Part shown: piece by piece, positions 6,182-6,677 of the stretch
Position numbering within the stretch: the first letter of the stretch is position 1
How the letters are laid out: each line of letters starts with the position of its first letter
Made by a program: the position numbers and the translations under genes
The notes under the pieces: model-generated
The model's input: only the letters and a program-made list of their open reading frames with translations
Database searches by the model: none
What the model was told of the DNA's origin: nothing
Assembly: GCA_023409695.1 (NCBI GenBank)
Contig: JAEYQZ010000019.1
Coordinates: 1-6,677, forward strand
Length of the DNA: 6,677 nt
Source: Methanobacteriota archaeon
GTDB taxonomy: Archaea > Methanobacteriota > Methanobacteria > Methanobacteriales > Methanobacteriaceae
Reading direction: 5' to 3'

Positions 6182-6677
6182 ATGGCAAAAAAATGTCCAA
6201 ACTGTAAAAAACAAAATAAAAATATAGCAAAATTCTGTGAAAATTGCGGAACATCATTAACCAACACTGAAAGTACTCAAGAAGGAATAAAAGATTGGTG
6301 GGATAATCAAAGTAGTAATTCGAAATATGGAATTGGTTTAATTGGTTTTTGTTGTCTATTTGTAATAGTAGGATTAATTGCTTTTGGAATAATGGGAATG
6401 TCATCTTCAGATACAGCATCAAGATATTCGCAGTCAACTACGACAACAACGTCTAATAATACACAATCTACAGATACTACAAGTCAGCCAATTGTTTTAT
6501 CTGGTAAAGGGCAAGAAGCTACTAAAACATTCCATTTGAATGATGGATTAACTAGGTTCGAGATGACACATAATGGAAACTCTAATTTCATTATTCATTT
6601 GATGGACACTAATGGAAATGTTCAAGAATATGTGGTAAATGAAATCGGCGCTTACAATGGTTCACAAGCATTTAATG
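6182..6677 (+). CDS. Zinc-ribbon, single-membrane-segment protein with secreted C-terminal domain (3' end outside window)
   Basis: Translation from ATG 6182 gives 165 complete residues with no stop before the window ends; the last base is the first of a codon. The start is supported by AAGGGG (6169-6174), 7 nt upstream. A zinc ribbon of the CPNC-CENC type comes first (Cys5, 8, 19, 22), followed by a polar stretch, one hydrophobic segment at about 49-71, a Thr/Ser-rich linker (about 75-102), and a domain that begins VLSGKGQEATKTFHLNDG with GNSNFIIHLMD and NEIGAYNGSQ further on. This last part looks like a beta-sandwich domain common in secreted archaeal and bacterial proteins. The likely topology is a cytoplasmic zinc ribbon with the C-terminal domain outside. 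It lies 41 nt after the lipoprotein gene on the same strand, so the two may share an envelope role. The specific function is not recognisable. Confidence 0.82.
   Translation, partial: MAKKCPNCKKQNKNIAKFCENCGTSLTNTESTQEGIKDWWDNQSSNSKYGIGLIGFCCLFVIVGLIAFGIMGMSSSDTASRYSQSTTTTTSNNTQSTDTTSQPIVLSGKGQEATKTFHLNDGLTRFEMTHNGNSNFIIHLMDTNGNVQEYVVNEIGAYNGSQAFN

Noticed and set aside
6162..6437. 91-residue open frame on the minus strand near the right end
   Set aside because: It is antisense to the zinc-ribbon membrane protein, which has a good ribosome binding site and recognisable domains. The hydrophobic look comes from reading the AT-rich strand backwards.

Overview
The window looks like part of an archaeal chromosome, most likely from the Methanobacteriales (a Methanobacterium-like methanogen). 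The main evidence is a family B DNA polymerase that stops just after the catalytic YADTDG motif. That matches the split PolB (large PolB1 plus separate small PolB2) known from Methanothermobacter thermautotrophicus. The low GC content, the archaeal-looking TATA and oligo-T signals, and a zinc-ribbon membrane protein with a secreted beta-type domain fit this reading. Strain or species cannot be fixed from the sequence. All convincing genes lie on the + strand.

Positions 1-2043 hold the C-terminal 88 residues of an unrecognised charged protein. It is followed 27 nt later by a 582-residue PolB1-like polymerase. The polymerase motifs A and C are intact. However, the Exo I motif has Lys where the catalytic Asp belongs, and motif B has Ser where a strongly conserved Asn is expected. 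The 3'-5' exonuclease is therefore probably inactive, and this may be a divergent second PolB1 copy rather than the housekeeping subunit. No thumb (PolB2) gene is present here.

Positions 2044-5169 hold a 254-269 bp spacer with a possible hairpin/T-run terminator and promoter. A tight two-gene operon follows: a small zinc-ribbon plus HEAT-repeat protein, and a KAP-family P-loop NTPase that starts at GTG one base after the first gene's stop. KAP NTPases are recurrent components of anti-phage and plasmid-linked systems. This pair is the best candidate in the window for a little-described system, possibly a sensor/adaptor with an ATPase, but that role is inference.

Positions 5170-5645 carry no convincing gene. 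There is a 34-codon open stretch that may be a gene remnant, a possible promoter, and two adjacent hairpins just before the next gene, one of which could alternatively mask its ribosome binding site. Positions 5655-6677 encode a small lipoprotein, most likely starting at TTG, and the first 165 residues of a zinc-ribbon, single-membrane-segment protein with an extracytoplasmic domain that runs off the window. Both look like cell-envelope proteins and are probably unrelated to the upstream genes.
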